Shown: positions 23,537 through 34,403, counted from the stretch's first letter. The stretch is 37,268 bases of DNA from Chitinophagaceae bacterium (GCA_019752295.1 JAIEMK010000073.1:1-37268); one strand, 5' to 3'. Notes: generated by a model from the sequence alone, not told the origin. Numbers and translations are program-made.

Positions 23537-23544
23537 TAATTTTG
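23537..23544 (+). promoter_or_regulatory. Putative -7 box of icmF
   Basis: TAATTTTG matches TAnnTTTG and predicts a transcript start near 23550, about 14 bases before the ATG at 23564. A -33 element is not clear. Confidence 0.5.
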
Positions 23545-23563
23545 CCGTTCAAGACCGATTGAT

Positions 23564-26500
23564 ATGGCTTATATCCCACAGCACAAAATAAGAATAGTAA
23601 CAGCAGCAAGTTTATTTGACGGGCACGATGCAGCGATCAATATCATGCGCCGGATTCTGCAATCGAAAGGCGCAGAAATAATACACCTCGGACATAACAG
23701 AAGCGTGCTGGAAATTGTAGAATGTGCCATTGAAGAAGACGCGCAGGGTATTGCCATTACCTCTTATCAGGGCGGACACCTAGAGTTTTTTAAATACATG
23801 AAAGACCTGCTGGATCAAAATGGCTGCGGCCATATTAAGATCTTTGGCGGCGGCGGGGGTACCATCCTACCCGAAGAAATCAGGCAATTACAGCAGTATG
23901 GCATTACCCGAATTTATAGTCCGGATGATGGCAGACATATGGGACTTGAGGGAATGATCGAAGACCTGTTGAAACAATGCGATTTTGAGTTGCCCCTGCA
24001 AGCTGATTACACCAAAAAAATGCTTTTGCAAGAAGCAAAAGATATTAGAAAAGTAGCCCGCCAAATTACCAATGCAGAGAATGCAAAAATTGATTCGAAA
24101 CCATTCTTAACAACAGCAAAAAATATCATCCCTGTACTGGGTATTACCGGAACAGGTGGTGCAGGAAAAAGTTCTGTAACGGATGAAATTGTAAGAAGAT
24201 TCCTTCAGCACTTTACTGATAAAACAATTGCAGTAATTTCTGTTGACCCCTCGAAGAAAAAAACAGGGGGCGCACTATTGGGCGACAGAATTAGAATGAA
24301 CTCTATATCCAATCCGCGTGCTTATATGCGCAGTATGGCTACACGTGAAGATAACACGGCTTTGAGTGCCTATATGCAGGACGCTATCGACATCTGTAAA
24401 CACACGGGCTTTGATTTTATTATTTTGGAAACCGCAGGCGTTGGTCAGAGCGATGCAAGCATACTGGATTTTTGCGATCTTAGTTTATACGTGATGACCC
24501 CTGAATATGGCGCTGCATCGCAACTCGAAAAAATAAATATGCTCGACTATGCCGACCTAGTTTGCATCAATAAATTTGATAAAGCCGGCGCGCTGGATGC
24601 GCTGCACGATACACGAAAACAATATAAACGAAACCATAACTTATGGGATGCAAAAGATGAAGACCTTCCCATCATTGGAACCATTGCTGCACAGTTTAAC
24701 GATGCAGGCATCAACGAATTATTTATACAGATCATTCACAAGGTTGCAACAAAAACGGGCACCGGATTCGGAACAGAACAAGCAAGCTGGTTAAAAAACG
24801 AAACCGCAACAGCATCGCAGATTATTCCTCCCAAAAGAGTTCGCTATCTTTCTGAAATCGCTGATCATAACAGAAGCTATGACAACTGGGTATCAACCCA
24901 AACCGGTATCGCTACCAAATTATATCAGATTACTGGAACTATTGCCACTGTTAAAGAAAATAAACAGTTTAAAAATGATGCAAACCAATTAGACTTTTTA
25001 CTCGAAATGCAAAAACATTTCGAAACACAATTAAATAGCGATTGCAAAAAATTAATAGATCAATGGCCCGAGCTACTCAAAAAATATGGTTCCGACTTTT
25101 TTGAATATGAAGTAAGAGAGAAAACAATTAAACAAACAATGGCAACACTCTCTCTTAGTGGCACCAGAATTCCAAAAATTGTTTTACCAAAATACAAAGA
25201 CTGGGGCGATATTTTAAGGTGGCAGTTAGAAGAAAATGTGCCGGGAGAATTTCCGTATACTGCAGGCGTATTTGAATTAAAGCGTCAGGGCGAAGACCCT
25301 ACCAGAATGTTTGCCGGTGAAGGCGGACCGGAACGGACCAATAAGCGCTTTCACTATGTATCGCTCGGACAGCCTGCAATCCGCTTGTCCACTGCATTTG
25401 ATAGTGTTACCTTATATGGCGAAGACCCTGCATCGAGGCCAGATATTTATGGTAAAGTGGGAAACAGCGGTGTAAGCGTTGCCACACTCGACGATGCTAA
25501 AAAACTGTATAGCGGTTTCGACCTTTGCGATACGAAAACATCCGTGAGCATGACGATTAACGGACCCGCCCCGATTGTGCTGGCCTTTTTTATGAATGCG
25601 GCAATCGATCAGCTTTGTGAAAAATACATTGACGAAAAAAAATTATGGGATCAGGTTGAAGCATATATCGAAAACAAATTTAAAAACACAGTCAGGCCCG
25701 TTTATTATAACCCTGCATCGCCCGAAAGATTGCCCGAAGGAAATACTGGATTAGGCATTAAATTATTAGGACTGAGCGGCGATGAAGTATTGCCTGCCCA
25801 AATTTATCAACAGCTAAAAGCAGAAGCGCTCGAACAGGTTAGAGGCACTGTGCAGGCCGACATTTTAAAAGAAGATCAGGCGCAGAACACCTGCATCTTT
25901 TCAACCGAATTTGCATTGAAATTAATGGGGGACGTACAACGTTATTTTATCGACAATAAAGTGCGTAATTTTTATAGTGTAAGTATCAGTGGCTATCATA
26001 TTGCAGAAGCAGGCGCCAACCCCATTACTCAGTTGGCATTTACTCTGGCAAATGGATTTACTTATGTTGAATATTATTTAAGCAGGGGAATGCATATTGA
26101 TGATTTTGCTGCAAATCTTTCTTTCTTTTTCAGTAATGGTATGGATGCCGAATATAGTGTTATCGGTCGTGTGGCCCGTAGAATCTGGGCTAAAGCAATG
26201 CGCTACAAATACCATGCAAACGATCGCTCGCAAAAATTGAAATACCATATTCAAACCAGCGGCAGAAGCCTGCACGCACAGGAAATTGATTTTAACGATA
26301 TCCGTACAACACTGCAGGCGCTATACGCTATTTACGACAACTGTAATAGCCTTCATACAAACGCATACGACGAAGCCATTACCACGCCTACCGAAGAAAG
26401 TGTAAGGAGGGCCATGGCCATTCAACTAATCATCAATCGAGAACTCGGAACCGCTAAAAACGAAAACCCCAATCAGGGAAGTTTTTTGATGGAAGAGCTT

Positions 26501-26941
26501 ACCGACCTCGTAGAAGAAGCCGTACTCACAGAGTTTGACAGGCTTACAGATAGGGGTGGCGTTTTAGGAGCGATGGAAAGAATGTATCAACGTAATAAAA
26601 TACAGGAAGAAAGTTTGCAATACGAAACCCTGAAACATACAGGTGAACTACCCATCGTAGGAGTGAATACTTTTTTAAATAAAAAGGGTAGCCCTACAAT
26701 TGTTCCCGGAGAAGTAATCCGCTCTACAACCGAAGAAAAAGAACAGCAGATTCAAAACTTGCAACTTTTTAGAAAGCGCAATGAATTGAAATGTGAAGAA
26801 GCATTAAACAGACTCAAAAAAACAGCCATTCATAACGGAAACCTTTTCGAAGAATTAATGGAAACGGTAAAATATTGTTCTTTAGGACAGATTACTCATG
26901 CTTTATACGAAGTGGGCGGACAATATCGAAGAAATATGTAG
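23564..26941 (+). CDS. icmF: Fused isobutyryl-CoA mutase
   Basis: IcmF is a coenzyme B12-dependent mutase that interconverts isobutyryl-CoA and butyryl-CoA and carries its own G-protein chaperone. The order of domains fits: an N-terminal B12-binding domain with Asp19-Gly-His21 ([13 protein letters not shown]) and a glycine-rich GGGGGT strand, a MeaI-like GTPase domain with P-loop GTGGAGKSS at about residues 196-204, and a TIM-barrel mutase domain from about 540 to the end. Phe570 in PYTAGVF sits where, in my alignment from memory, methylmalonyl-CoA mutases have Tyr; this supports isobutyryl-type rather than methylmalonyl substrate. The 1125-residue length is typical. Some IcmF enzymes also accept isovaleryl- or pivalyl-CoA. 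It likely serves branched-chain amino acid or fatty acid metabolism. It stands alone with its own promoter. Confidence 0.93.
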   Translation: MAYIPQHKIRIVTAASLFDGHDAAINIMRRILQSKGAEIIHLGHNRSVLEIVECAIEEDAQGIAITSYQGGHLEFFKYMKDLLDQNGCGHIKIFGGGGGTILPEEIRQLQQYGITRIYSPDDGRHMGLEGMIEDLLKQCDFELPLQADYTKKMLLQEAKDIRKVARQITNAENAKIDSKPFLTTAKNIIPVLGITGTGGAGKSSVTDEIVRRFLQHFTDKTIAVISVDPSKKKTGGALLGDRIRMNSISNPRAYMRSMATREDNTALSAYMQDAIDICKHTGFDFIILETAGVGQSDASILDFCDLSLYVMTPEYGAASQLEKINMLDYADLVCINKFDKAGALDALHDTRKQYKRNHNLWDAKDEDLPIIGTIAAQFNDAGINELFIQIIHKVATKTGTGFGTEQASWLKNETATASQIIPPKRVRYLSEIADHNRSYDNWVSTQTGIATKLYQITGTIATVKENKQFKNDANQLDFLLEMQKHFETQLNSDCKKLIDQWPELLKKYGSDFFEYEVREKTIKQTMATLSLSGTRIPKIVLPKYKDWGDILRWQLEENVPGEFPYTAGVFELKRQGEDPTRMFAGEGGPERTNKRFHYVSLGQPAIRLSTAFDSVTLYGEDPASRPDIYGKVGNSGVSVATLDDAKKLYSGFDLCDTKTSVSMTINGPAPIVLAFFMNAAIDQLCEKYIDEKKLWDQVEAYIENKFKNTVRPVYYNPASPERLPEGNTGLGIKLLGLSGDEVLPAQIYQQLKAEALEQVRGTVQADILKEDQAQNTCIFSTEFALKLMGDVQRYFIDNKVRNFYSVSISGYHIAEAGANPITQLAFTLANGFTYVEYYLSRGMHIDDFAANLSFFFSNGMDAEYSVIGRVARRIWAKAMRYKYHANDRSQKLKYHIQTSGRSLHAQEIDFNDIRTTLQALYAIYDNCNSLHTNAYDEAITTPTEESVRRAMAIQLIINRELGTAKNENPNQGSFLMEELTDLVEEAVLTEFDRLTDRGGVLGAMERMYQRNKIQEESLQYETLKHTGELPIVGVNTFLNKKGSPTIVPGEVIRSTTEEKEQQIQNLQLFRKRNELKCEEALNRLKKTAIHNGNLFEELMETVKYCSLGQITHALYEVGGQYRRNM

Positions 26942-27001
26942 CAAATCGGATAGCAGGCTTTTAAAAAATGCTATCTTGATGCCCGTTTTAAAAATTGAAA
27001 T

Positions 27002-27601
27002 ATGGTATTCAGGAAAATTTATATAACAGCATTGATGTGCTTGTTTGCGTTTGTGGCATTACAGGCTCAATTTAAAAGAGTAGATACTACCATGAAGGCT
27101 TTTAAAGGGGGCTATCGTGTTTACTGCACCAATAAAAATCCTGAAAAAAATAATTTAACCATTACGCCCATTGGCTTTGAAGCTGGCGTAAGAGAAGTTA
27201 CTCTCGAAATAAAAGGCAGGGTGTTGGGTGCAGAAGTCGACGATTTGAATAATGATGGATTTTCAGATTTGGTTGTATATATCTATACCGGAGAAGGGAG
27301 CGTTTTTGGAAAAGTATTAGGAATTTACTCTGCCGAAAACAAAGGCATCCGCCCCATTGTTTTTCCCGACATCATGGATGACCCCAAATTAAAAACCGGC
27401 TACAAGGGGCACGACACTTATTCTCTTGTGGAAGGGTTTTTGATGCGAAAATTTCCGATTTATCGCGAGGCCGATAGCACCAAAACAATTCCAATTCCTT
27501 CAGGGATGAGCCGTCAGATACAGTATCGGGTAATAGCAGGTGAAAATGAAACTTTTAAATTTAAAGTTATACGATCTTTTGAATTTAAGACTCCACAATA
27601 G
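27002..27601 (+). CDS. Secreted protein of unknown function
   Basis: I do not recognise a firm family. An N-terminal signal peptide (about residues 1-22, ending VALQAQ) predicts a periplasmic or exported protein of 199 residues. A loop DLNNDGFSD at residues 81-89 has the D-x-N-x-D-G-x-x-D pattern of calcium-binding EF-hand-like or VCBS/FG-GAP repeats, followed by a strand LVVYIYTG. The overall pattern distantly recalls PliI-type lysozyme inhibitors of Bacteroidota, but I cannot support that name. The gene lies 60 bases after icmF and 129 bases before the propeller/phosphoesterase gene. A 7-bp hairpin (26949-26955 with 26969-26975) lies in the gap to icmF. Confidence 0.75.
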   Translation: MVFRKIYITALMCLFAFVALQAQFKRVDTTMKAFKGGYRVYCTNKNPEKNNLTITPIGFEAGVREVTLEIKGRVLGAEVDDLNNDGFSDLVVYIYTGEGSVFGKVLGIYSAENKGIRPIVFPDIMDDPKLKTGYKGHDTYSLVEGFLMRKFPIYREADSTKTIPIPSGMSRQIQYRVIAGENETFKFKVIRSFEFKTPQ

Positions 27602-27730
27602 AATCAACTGTTGTTTGGTATAAAATTTTTCGGCTGTGGGGCACTGTTAATAATAAAATGATCTGCGATAATATCTGGGTTCTGTAATTTTATTTTTTTA
27701 CAAGTGGTTAAACTCAATAAAAAATAACAC

Positions 27731-30157
27731 ATGCAAAGGCTTCTCTTAACTGTTTCATTATTTTTTTGTATGCAATATTTGTTTTCACAAACAGCTATTG
27801 AATTAAATGCTTCCAAAAAAACATTGCCCAATGGATGGACCTTATCGCCTGTTGGCAGAAGTATGCCCTTGGGAGATCTTCCATTAAATATTGCGGTTAG
27901 CAAATCAAAAAAAATGATCGCAGTTACGAATAATGGTCAGGGTATTCAAAGTTTGCAATTGATTGATCCGCAGACTGAGCAAATACTGGATAATATCGTA
28001 ATTGGAAAGAGTTGGTACGGATTAACTTTTAGTGAGGATGAAAAATATTTATACGCTGCGGGCGGTAACGACAACTGGATTTTAAAATATGCCATAGTAA
28101 ATAATAAACTGGTTATAAACGACAGCATTGTACTCGGAAAAAAGTGGCCCAATAAAATATCGCCTGCGGGTATTGCTATTGATGATGAAAAACACGTTTT
28201 ATATGTTGTAACAAAGGAAGACAATTCGCTCTATGCAATTGATCTTGAAACCAAAATTGCAATCACTTATAATCTTGGTGGCGAAGCTTATGCATGTGTA
28301 CTGTCGCCAAATAAAAAGGAACTGTATATCAGTTGCTGGGGTTGCGACAAACTTTATGTTTTTAATACGGAGAAAAGAAATATTACAGATCAGATTCCGG
28401 TAGGCGATAATCCCAACGAAATTTGTTTGTCAAAAAAAGGCAATTGGATTTTCGTGGCCAATTCGAATGATAACTCAGTTTCAGTGATTGATGCCGGCAA
28501 AAGAAAAGTTGTGGAAACCTTAAATGCGGCTTTATATGCCGACGCACCCAATGGTTCTACTACCAATGGTTTGGCATTAAGTGCAGATGAAAAAAGATTG
28601 TATATCGCCAATGCAGATAATAACTGCTTGTCGGTATTTGATGTGAGCAAGCCGGGATCCAGCAAGAGCAAGGGTTTTATTCCGGTGGGTTGGTATCCTA
28701 CAAATATAAAAGTAATTGGTAAAAAGGTTTTTGTATCGAATGGCAAAGGACTTTCTTCTTTGGCAAACCCCAATGGCCCCAACCCCTTTGGAAGTAAGCA
28801 ACTGGTGAATTATCAACAGGGCGATAATACCAAACCAAGAGAAGTTCAATATATCGGCGGTTTGTTCAAGGGTGTAATGAGTATTTTCGAAGAACCTACT
28901 GATGCGCAGTTAGCGATTTATTCTAAACAGGTATATAGCAATACACCCTATAAAAAAGAACAACATACCATTGCTCAGGGAGAGCCTGGAAACCCTATTC
29001 CAACAAAAGTTGGAGCGCAGGGCCCCATTAAATATGTGTTTTATGTGATCAAAGAAAATAGAACCTACGATCAGGTTTTGGGCGACGTAAAAGCAGGTAA
29101 TGGAGATCCGCGTTTGGTTTTGTTTGGCGAAAACATTACACCTAATCAGCACGCTCTGGTAAATGAATTTGTGTTGTTGGATAATTTTTATGTTGACGGT
29201 GAAGTGAGCGCCGACGGACATAACTGGTCTACCGGCGCATATTCAACCGACTACCTCGAAAAAAACTGGGTAACCAGTTATGGTGGCCGTGGTGGAAATT
29301 ATGATGCCGAAGGAAACAGGTCTGTAGCAAATAATAAAGGAGGCTTTATCTGGGATCACTGCAGTAGAGCTGGGGTTTCGTATCGTACTTATGGAGAGTT
29401 TGCGGATAATTATAAACCGAATATTCCGGTGTTGAAAGATCATCTCTGTCCTTATTTCACGGGCTTTACCGGTTCTGTAAAAGATACCTCACGCTTTTAT
29501 CAGTGGAAAAGAGATTTTGATTCCTTATTGGCCATCAATCAGGTTCCTCGTTTTAACTCGTTGAGATTTTGTAACGATCATACAGAAGGATTACGCAAAG
29601 GCCGACCTACACCGTATGCACACGTAGCCGACAATGATTTGGCTGTGGGCATGTTTGTAGAATATTTAAGTAAGAGCCCAATCTGGAAAGAGACAGCCAT
29701 TTTTATTTTAGAAGACGATGCACAAAATGGAGCAGATCATGTGGATGCACATAGAAGTCCGGTTTATGTTGCGGGTGGATTTGTGAAGCGGAATTTTGTG
29801 GATCATGAGCCCTATTCTACATCTTCGGTGTTGCGTACCATGGAATTAATTCTGGGTATTCCGCCAATGAGTCAGTACGATGCGGCTGCAACACCCATGT
29901 GGCGTTTGTTTACAAATACTGCTAATCTCAAAGAATTTACTGCACTTAAAAGTCAGGTGGATCTGAATGATAAAAATACGGCGATGAATGAATGGCAGCG
30001 CAGATCCGAAAAATTTGATCTTGCAAAAGAAGACGCCGTGCCAGATCTTGAATTCAATACAGTTCTATGGCATGGTTTAAAAGGAGATGCTATTCCATTT
30101 CCGGGCCCAAGGCGAGCTGCATTTTTTAAAGAAAATAAAAAAGATGATAAGGATTAA
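27731..30157 (+). CDS. YncE-like beta-propeller fused to a phosphoesterase domain
   Basis: This is an exported bifunctional protein of 808 residues. A signal peptide (about 1-19, ending LFSQ) is followed by a YVTN/YncE-type beta-propeller over about residues 35-350, with repeats such as KYLYAAGGND, KELYISCWG and WIFVANSNDNSVSVID. The C-terminal part from about residue 430 is an alkaline phosphatase-superfamily phosphoesterase: the start IKENRTYDQVLGD places a likely nucleophile at Thr445, and the segments EVSADGHNWS, LEDDAQNGADHVDAHRSP and MELILGIPPMSQYDA complete the metal site. Such fusions are common in Bacteroidota; the substrate is unknown. It is not an arylsulfatase, as no C/S-x-P-x-R motif is present. 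It ends at 30157, overlapping the tail of an opposite-strand fragment. Confidence 0.88.
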   Translation: MQRLLLTVSLFFCMQYLFSQTAIELNASKKTLPNGWTLSPVGRSMPLGDLPLNIAVSKSKKMIAVTNNGQGIQSLQLIDPQTEQILDNIVIGKSWYGLTFSEDEKYLYAAGGNDNWILKYAIVNNKLVINDSIVLGKKWPNKISPAGIAIDDEKHVLYVVTKEDNSLYAIDLETKIAITYNLGGEAYACVLSPNKKELYISCWGCDKLYVFNTEKRNITDQIPVGDNPNEICLSKKGNWIFVANSNDNSVSVIDAGKRKVVETLNAALYADAPNGSTTNGLALSADEKRLYIANADNNCLSVFDVSKPGSSKSKGFIPVGWYPTNIKVIGKKVFVSNGKGLSSLANPNGPNPFGSKQLVNYQQGDNTKPREVQYIGGLFKGVMSIFEEPTDAQLAIYSKQVYSNTPYKKEQHTIAQGEPGNPIPTKVGAQGPIKYVFYVIKENRTYDQVLGDVKAGNGDPRLVLFGENITPNQHALVNEFVLLDNFYVDGEVSADGHNWSTGAYSTDYLEKNWVTSYGGRGGNYDAEGNRSVANNKGGFIWDHCSRAGVSYRTYGEFADNYKPNIPVLKDHLCPYFTGFTGSVKDTSRFYQWKRDFDSLLAINQVPRFNSLRFCNDHTEGLRKGRPTPYAHVADNDLAVGMFVEYLSKSPIWKETAIFILEDDAQNGADHVDAHRSPVYVAGGFVKRNFVDHEPYSTSSVLRTMELILGIPPMSQYDAAATPMWRLFTNTANLKEFTALKSQVDLNDKNTAMNEWQRRSEKFDLAKEDAVPDLEFNTVLWHGLKGDAIPFPGPRRAAFFKENKKDDKD

Positions 30158-30429
30158 TATTCCGATAGTAAAGCCTTATATATAGCGTATGTTCCTCTAA
30201 GAAGGGTTTTATTAATCAATATGACATAGTTTGGTATCAAATCGTAAATATCTTGCAGTTTATTATTTACCTGAAACCCAGTACTTAATTGGGATGCCTC
30301 ATTGAGCTTATATGTTAAATTGAATGAGGGCAAGTATTGAAAATAATTCCCTTTCAGATTTGAAGATTGTTTATCCCATAATCGATTAGATTCTATCTCC
30401 GCAATGATCTTCATTAGATTGGCTTCTAA
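30154..30429 (-). pseudogene. C-terminal fragment of an outer-membrane beta-barrel protein
   Basis: The reading frame runs about 91 codons from an in-frame TAG just beyond its left end to the TAA at 30154. Only the last 86 codons follow an ATG (30412-30414). The product has barrel-like alternation and resembles the last strands of large Bacteroidota outer-membrane beta-barrels of the TonB-linked type (YFQYLPSFNLTYKLNEASQL, then DLIPNYVILINKTLLRGTY). There is no signal peptide, plug or other barrel strands, so this is a relic, not a working protein. Its stop overlaps the end of the phosphoesterase gene by 4 bases, which suggests the rest was lost by deletion or insertion of the neighbouring DNA. 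Confidence 0.5.
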
Positions 30430-30481
30430 TCTAGGCTACAAATTTCAATGTTATAAAATTATGACTTCAAAAAAAAGTTGA

Positions 30482-30826
30482 TTAAATGTTTGTTATCTGC
30501 CTAAAGATGGGGAAGCCAAAGGAGAAGGTTCATCGTCAAATATAATTACAAGCATTTTTAAGGGCAAAATACCTTCTAATGGTGGTATGCTTAGATTTCT
30601 AAGTGTTACTGGTCGATGGATTAATCAGATAGAATTTAACAAGAGGCGAATAACTAGCTATGGAACAATTACCAATAAGAAACCAAATTCTTCTATTATA
30701 TCAAATTCGACCTATATAGCTTGGGTATGGTGGAGTTATTGGGTGCATGCTGATTTTTATCATAATGGAGTTCCATTCCCATCAAGAAATTGGCCACGGG
30801 AAAAATCATTTGTTGCAGGACCTTAA
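30482..30826 (+). pseudogene. Short ORF of unknown origin, possibly a gene remnant
   Basis: The frame is open from about 30482 after a TGA, but the first ATG is at 30587, which leaves 79 codons. The upstream part without a start (CYLPKDGEAKGEGSSSN) reads like protein, so the true N terminus may be lost. The product is rich in tryptophan and tyrosine (YIAWVWWSYWVHADFYHNG) and has no motif I recognise. A rho-independent terminator follows at 30931. It may be a small gene with an uncommon start, or the tail of a truncated secreted protein. Confidence 0.35.
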
Positions 30827-30930
30827 TTCTGATTTAGTATAAATGAGAAAGTTTATCGACAATTTTGCAAATGAATAATTAGAGAATGGGTAGCATTCAA
30901 TTGTTTGTGAAAACAAATCAAACTTCCCGA

Positions 30931-30963
30931 GGTAACCAATATTAAATTGGTTGCCTTTTTTTT
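30931..30963 (+). terminator. Rho-independent terminator
   Basis: GGTAACCAAT pairs with ATTGGTTGCC (one G-U pair) across an ATTAA loop and is followed by a run of eight T. It would end plus-strand transcripts of the short ORF upstream. Confidence 0.8.
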
Positions 30964-31112
30964 GAAATCTAGTGGTATTGTTTGTCAATATAAAGAATAT
31001 AACGAGTAATAATCTCGATATATTTGAAAATCTACATTTTCCCCTTTGCTATCCCAAACATCCTTGAATAAAATCAAAAATACTTAAGCAAGCATCATAC
31101 TTTTAAACAAAA

Positions 31113-31847
31113 TTATTTGAAATACTTTGCAATACTGTCCTGCTCTGTTTTGGTCAATTGTACATCCTCAATCAAATACGTCAGAAAATATTCGTTGATG
31201 GATTCCTTCATTTCTTTAGAATATTGCTTTGGAGTATGCATTTGAAATTTTATTAGTCGCATTTTTTTTCTTTCGTCAAGAGTGTGGGTTGGCTGTACGT
31301 ATAAATCGCTTTTTGTATTTTTAAAGTAAAAGTGGGCCGTCCGTTCAAAAGAACTATCAACCTTATCTTTGAATTTATAATATTCATGAATTTCGCCATT
31401 ATCCGGATTCTGCTCAGATTTTAACAACAAAAACTTATTATCGACAAACAATTTGTTTAAGTCTACAATTCCAAACCACTCATTCTTCAATACCGAATTG
31501 TCAGATACAAACTTTGAATTAGTTGAGTTGCTGTTTGTAAAATAATAACCTGTCTTGCCTGAATCTGATGTACAGAAATAAGAATACTGAATTTTGAGTG
31601 TGCTGTAACTTGTTGTCGTTTGATCAGCATATCTGCTCTCTATTTTATAAACCATCTTGTTTTGGAAGTAATAGATTTGCATAGTTGAGGTATCTACTGA
31701 GGATAAGTTCCCTAAAGAATCAAGTGATGGAAGAACTTGCTTTACTTTTATACTTTTGACCCCTTGGACCTGTTGAGTATTATTACCCCCTTTTTTTAAA
31801 GAACAGGAAAGAAGTAATATAAATCCAATGTACCCTAATAATTGCAT
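31113..31847 (-). CDS. Putative lipoprotein of unknown function
   Basis: I do not recognise a family. A short signal sequence ends in a lipobox LLSC with lipidated Cys15, followed by a polar linker, so the 244-residue protein should be membrane-anchored. The middle part is rich in aromatic, serine and threonine residues (KIQYSYFCTSDSGKTGYYF) and looks beta-stranded. The C-terminal third is charged and helical (PKQYSKEMKESINEYFLTYL). It is a single gene on the minus strand in AT-rich DNA, with about 195 bases without a gene between it and porZ. No operon partner is visible. Confidence 0.7.
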   Translation of the reverse strand: MQLLGYIGFILLLSCSLKKGGNNTQQVQGVKSIKVKQVLPSLDSLGNLSSVDTSTMQIYYFQNKMVYKIESRYADQTTTSYSTLKIQYSYFCTSDSGKTGYYFTNSNSTNSKFVSDNSVLKNEWFGIVDLNKLFVDNKFLLLKSEQNPDNGEIHEYYKFKDKVDSSFERTAHFYFKNTKSDLYVQPTHTLDERKKMRLIKFQMHTPKQYSKEMKESINEYFLTYLIEDVQLTKTEQDSIAKYFK

Positions 31848-32042
31848 ACATTATTTTAAGACTTAAAAATAATGTTTTTAGTATGTGATTCAAAATCATT
31901 GTGCATTTAATCTTGCCGCATTATTTCGACAATTGACTAATGGCTCAAATGACTCTTTGTGAGCTGGAAGGGGTAACACGACTATGAAGCTACTGAGAAG
32001 TAGCAGTAGATAGAGTACACATTATACTAAGCAATTTTTTTA

Positions 32043-34403
32043 TTATCGTCCTGAAGCAATTACAATTTTCGTAATCAGTTTGTCTTTGCCTCCATCGTCG
32101 CGAACAATTACCAGATAAACGCCGCTGGATACTTTTCTGCCATTATAGCTATAGCCATCCCAGATTGCCTGTCCGCCTAAAGCCCTTGTTTGATAAACAA
32201 GTTGTCCGTTTAATTCGGCAATTTTAACAAGTGCATTGTTGGTTAGGCCACGTATGGCAATGGTTCCATTATATCCCGGTGGAACAGGATTGGGGAAAAC
32301 AATCGCTGCACTATTGTTTTCTGAACCCTCTGTGGCAGTGCTTCTGAAACTGCAAATGCCATTCGCGGTAGCAAAAAAAGCTTCACCCGTGTTTGGGTTG
32401 ATCGCAATTTTTTTTACATCATTGTTGAGTAGTGAACTGTTTTCTGCGGTAAACTGATAAATGATTTTATCGCCATCGGGCGAGATTAGCCAAACCCCAT
32501 TTTTGGTTCCTACCCATTTTCTGTTGGCCGGATCAACAGCAATTGACTGCACTATTTCGTCGTGAAAAAGATATCCCGCAAATCGATCTTGTTGCACAAT
32601 TGGAATCAAAGCATCGCAACCGGTTCCATTAAATACATCTGACGCACATTGTATGATTCCGATCCCCCGATCGGTACCCACCCACACAAAACCATTTTTA
32701 TCCTTCGCTATGCACAAAACATTATTGCTGGGCAGGTTGCCGTTTCCAATGCCAACCAGATAATTTTTCCATTTATCATCTGTAGTTGCATCGATACTCG
32801 AACCGCTGTTATAACAGAATAATCCATTGCCTTTCGGGCTTACAATCCATATTTGATTTAGGTCATCCACCAGAATCTGACTCACTGCATTTTCAGTAAT
32901 AGCGAATGGAATACTGAATCCCTTCCAGGATCCGTTTTTTTTTCTTACCTGTAAATTCTTGGGGGCTCCATAATTGCTGATCCACAAATTATTATTCTGA
33001 TCGAAGCAAAGGCCACTCACCCGAAAACTACCTGGATCGCCTTGAGCTGCCTGTAATGTTGAATTGTTTTGTTTGTAGATGCTGATATCATTTCCCGAAA
33101 AATGCACAAGCCCGCCGCCATAACTTCCGGCCCAAATGCTTTCGTTATCGGGGTCTGATGCAAGGCTAATAAAGTCCAGAACAGAATCTAATTGCGGTTT
33201 GTTGAAATAACCTTCAAAGCTCCATTCATCATTCTGGTATTCAAAAATGCCATCTCTGTTATACAAATAATTCCATGCTTCATTAACCGACCCTGCAGCA
33301 GCAACCAGTTTGTTTTTTGAAAATAACATTTCTCCACTGGCATTTCCCAATGGCCCATTCGGTATAAATTGATCGATACTATTATTGCTTTTAACAAGCC
33401 CGCCAAAAAAATCGGCAATCCAAATATCTGTCCCGTTTTGCAAAGCATTTTTTGGAAATGAAATAACTCCCGGTTTCGAAATACTTGATTGTACCTGACC
33501 CGATTCGTTTAAAATAATTACGCGAGAGCTACCATCTGCTTTGCGCTCGCATACTTGTAAACTACCTGCTGAGCTATTTAAATTGATAATGGGCCAGAGA
33601 GGATCGGTATATAATAAATTCCACTGCCCGTTTTGCTGTATAAAAAGTGAATCGTTTTTTAGTGCGATCATTTTTTTATGAAGCAACACAATGCTTTCTA
33701 CCGGTCCACTGCTTAATCCTGTTTGACTACTTTGTAATTGCCAGCTTGCTGGGTTCGAGAGATTAGAAGTGCTTCTGTCAGCTTTTTTGAGTCCCTCTGC
33801 TGTTGCTGCATAAATGAATTGATCGTCGGCGCAAACCGCATTCACTTTTATTTGAGAGCCATTTGTTCCAATCAGCCAAGTATCTTTTATTTCGTATTTG
33901 TGTAGATCGGCAACAATTATGCCGAGGCCGGTACTGATATATGCTACTGCGTTATTACAATAAATCGAAAGAATAGTTTTATCACCCGCGTATGCAGAAC
34001 GTTTAATATCGCCCAAATTACGCGCAATGCTACCCTTTAAAATATCGAGGTTGCTATTATTATAGCCGATAACCAACTGCCCCGTAGATTCGTCCCAGGC
34101 GATTGCAGCAACGCCGATATCATTTAAGCCGGTGACCTTTGTATTCCTGTTTATCTGATTTTTGCTATCGACCGAAAAGACAGCCGCATTGGTAGCAGCA
34201 TAGATTTTATCGCCCAACACAACCTGCGTGCAATGCTGATAGGGCAGGTGCTCTCTCCAAAATCCGATTGGGGGAATGGGATTTTGTGCTTTGGCGACAA
34301 AAGCAGCAATACAGCAATTAAAAAGCAAGAAGCAACAGATAGTCCTTTTTAGCAAAGCGTAAGACCCGGAATTTGAAAAAAGCTTTCGGAGCAAAAAAAT
34401 CAT
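32043..34403 (-). CDS. porZ: PorZ-like type IX secretion protein
   Basis: PorZ is a beta-propeller surface protein of the type IX secretion system, part of the complex that attaches cargo to anionic LPS or an equivalent anchor. After a long signal sequence (to about residue 40, ending VAKAQ) comes the family start PIGFWREHLPYQHCTQV, then propeller segments such as KIYAATNAAVFSVD, VTGLNDIGVAAIAWD and IKRSAYAGDKTI. Two-component-regulator-type propeller repeats continue (NLWISNYGAP, GFVWVGTDRGIGII). The last 75 residues form a type A sorting domain (VFPNPVPPGYNGTIAI to GVYLVIVRDDGGKDKLITKIVI). The 786-residue length is close to the P. gingivalis protein. Other T9SS genes are not in the window. 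A generic T9SS-sorted propeller is the alternative. Confidence 0.85.
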   Translation of the reverse strand: MIFLLRKLFSNSGSYALLKRTICCFLLFNCCIAAFVAKAQNPIPPIGFWREHLPYQHCTQVVLGDKIYAATNAAVFSVDSKNQINRNTKVTGLNDIGVAAIAWDESTGQLVIGYNNSNLDILKGSIARNLGDIKRSAYAGDKTILSIYCNNAVAYISTGLGIIVADLHKYEIKDTWLIGTNGSQIKVNAVCADDQFIYAATAEGLKKADRSTSNLSNPASWQLQSSQTGLSSGPVESIVLLHKKMIALKNDSLFIQQNGQWNLLYTDPLWPIINLNSSAGSLQVCERKADGSSRVIILNESGQVQSSISKPGVISFPKNALQNGTDIWIADFFGGLVKSNNSIDQFIPNGPLGNASGEMLFSKNKLVAAAGSVNEAWNYLYNRDGIFEYQNDEWSFEGYFNKPQLDSVLDFISLASDPDNESIWAGSYGGGLVHFSGNDISIYKQNNSTLQAAQGDPGSFRVSGLCFDQNNNLWISNYGAPKNLQVRKKNGSWKGFSIPFAITENAVSQILVDDLNQIWIVSPKGNGLFCYNSGSSIDATTDDKWKNYLVGIGNGNLPSNNVLCIAKDKNGFVWVGTDRGIGIIQCASDVFNGTGCDALIPIVQQDRFAGYLFHDEIVQSIAVDPANRKWVGTKNGVWLISPDGDKIIYQFTAENSSLLNNDVKKIAINPNTGEAFFATANGICSFRSTATEGSENNSAAIVFPNPVPPGYNGTIAIRGLTNNALVKIAELNGQLVYQTRALGGQAIWDGYSYNGRKVSSGVYLVIVRDDGGKDKLITKIVIASGR

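Noticed and set aside
26949..26975. Hairpin GATAGCA/TGCTATC after icmF
   Set aside because: There is a seven-base stem with a 13-base loop but no T-run after it. It may be a weak structural element, but is not supported as a terminator.
31989..32004. Hairpin GCTACT/AGTAGC between porZ and the lipoprotein gene
   Set aside because: It is short and has no T-run on either strand.
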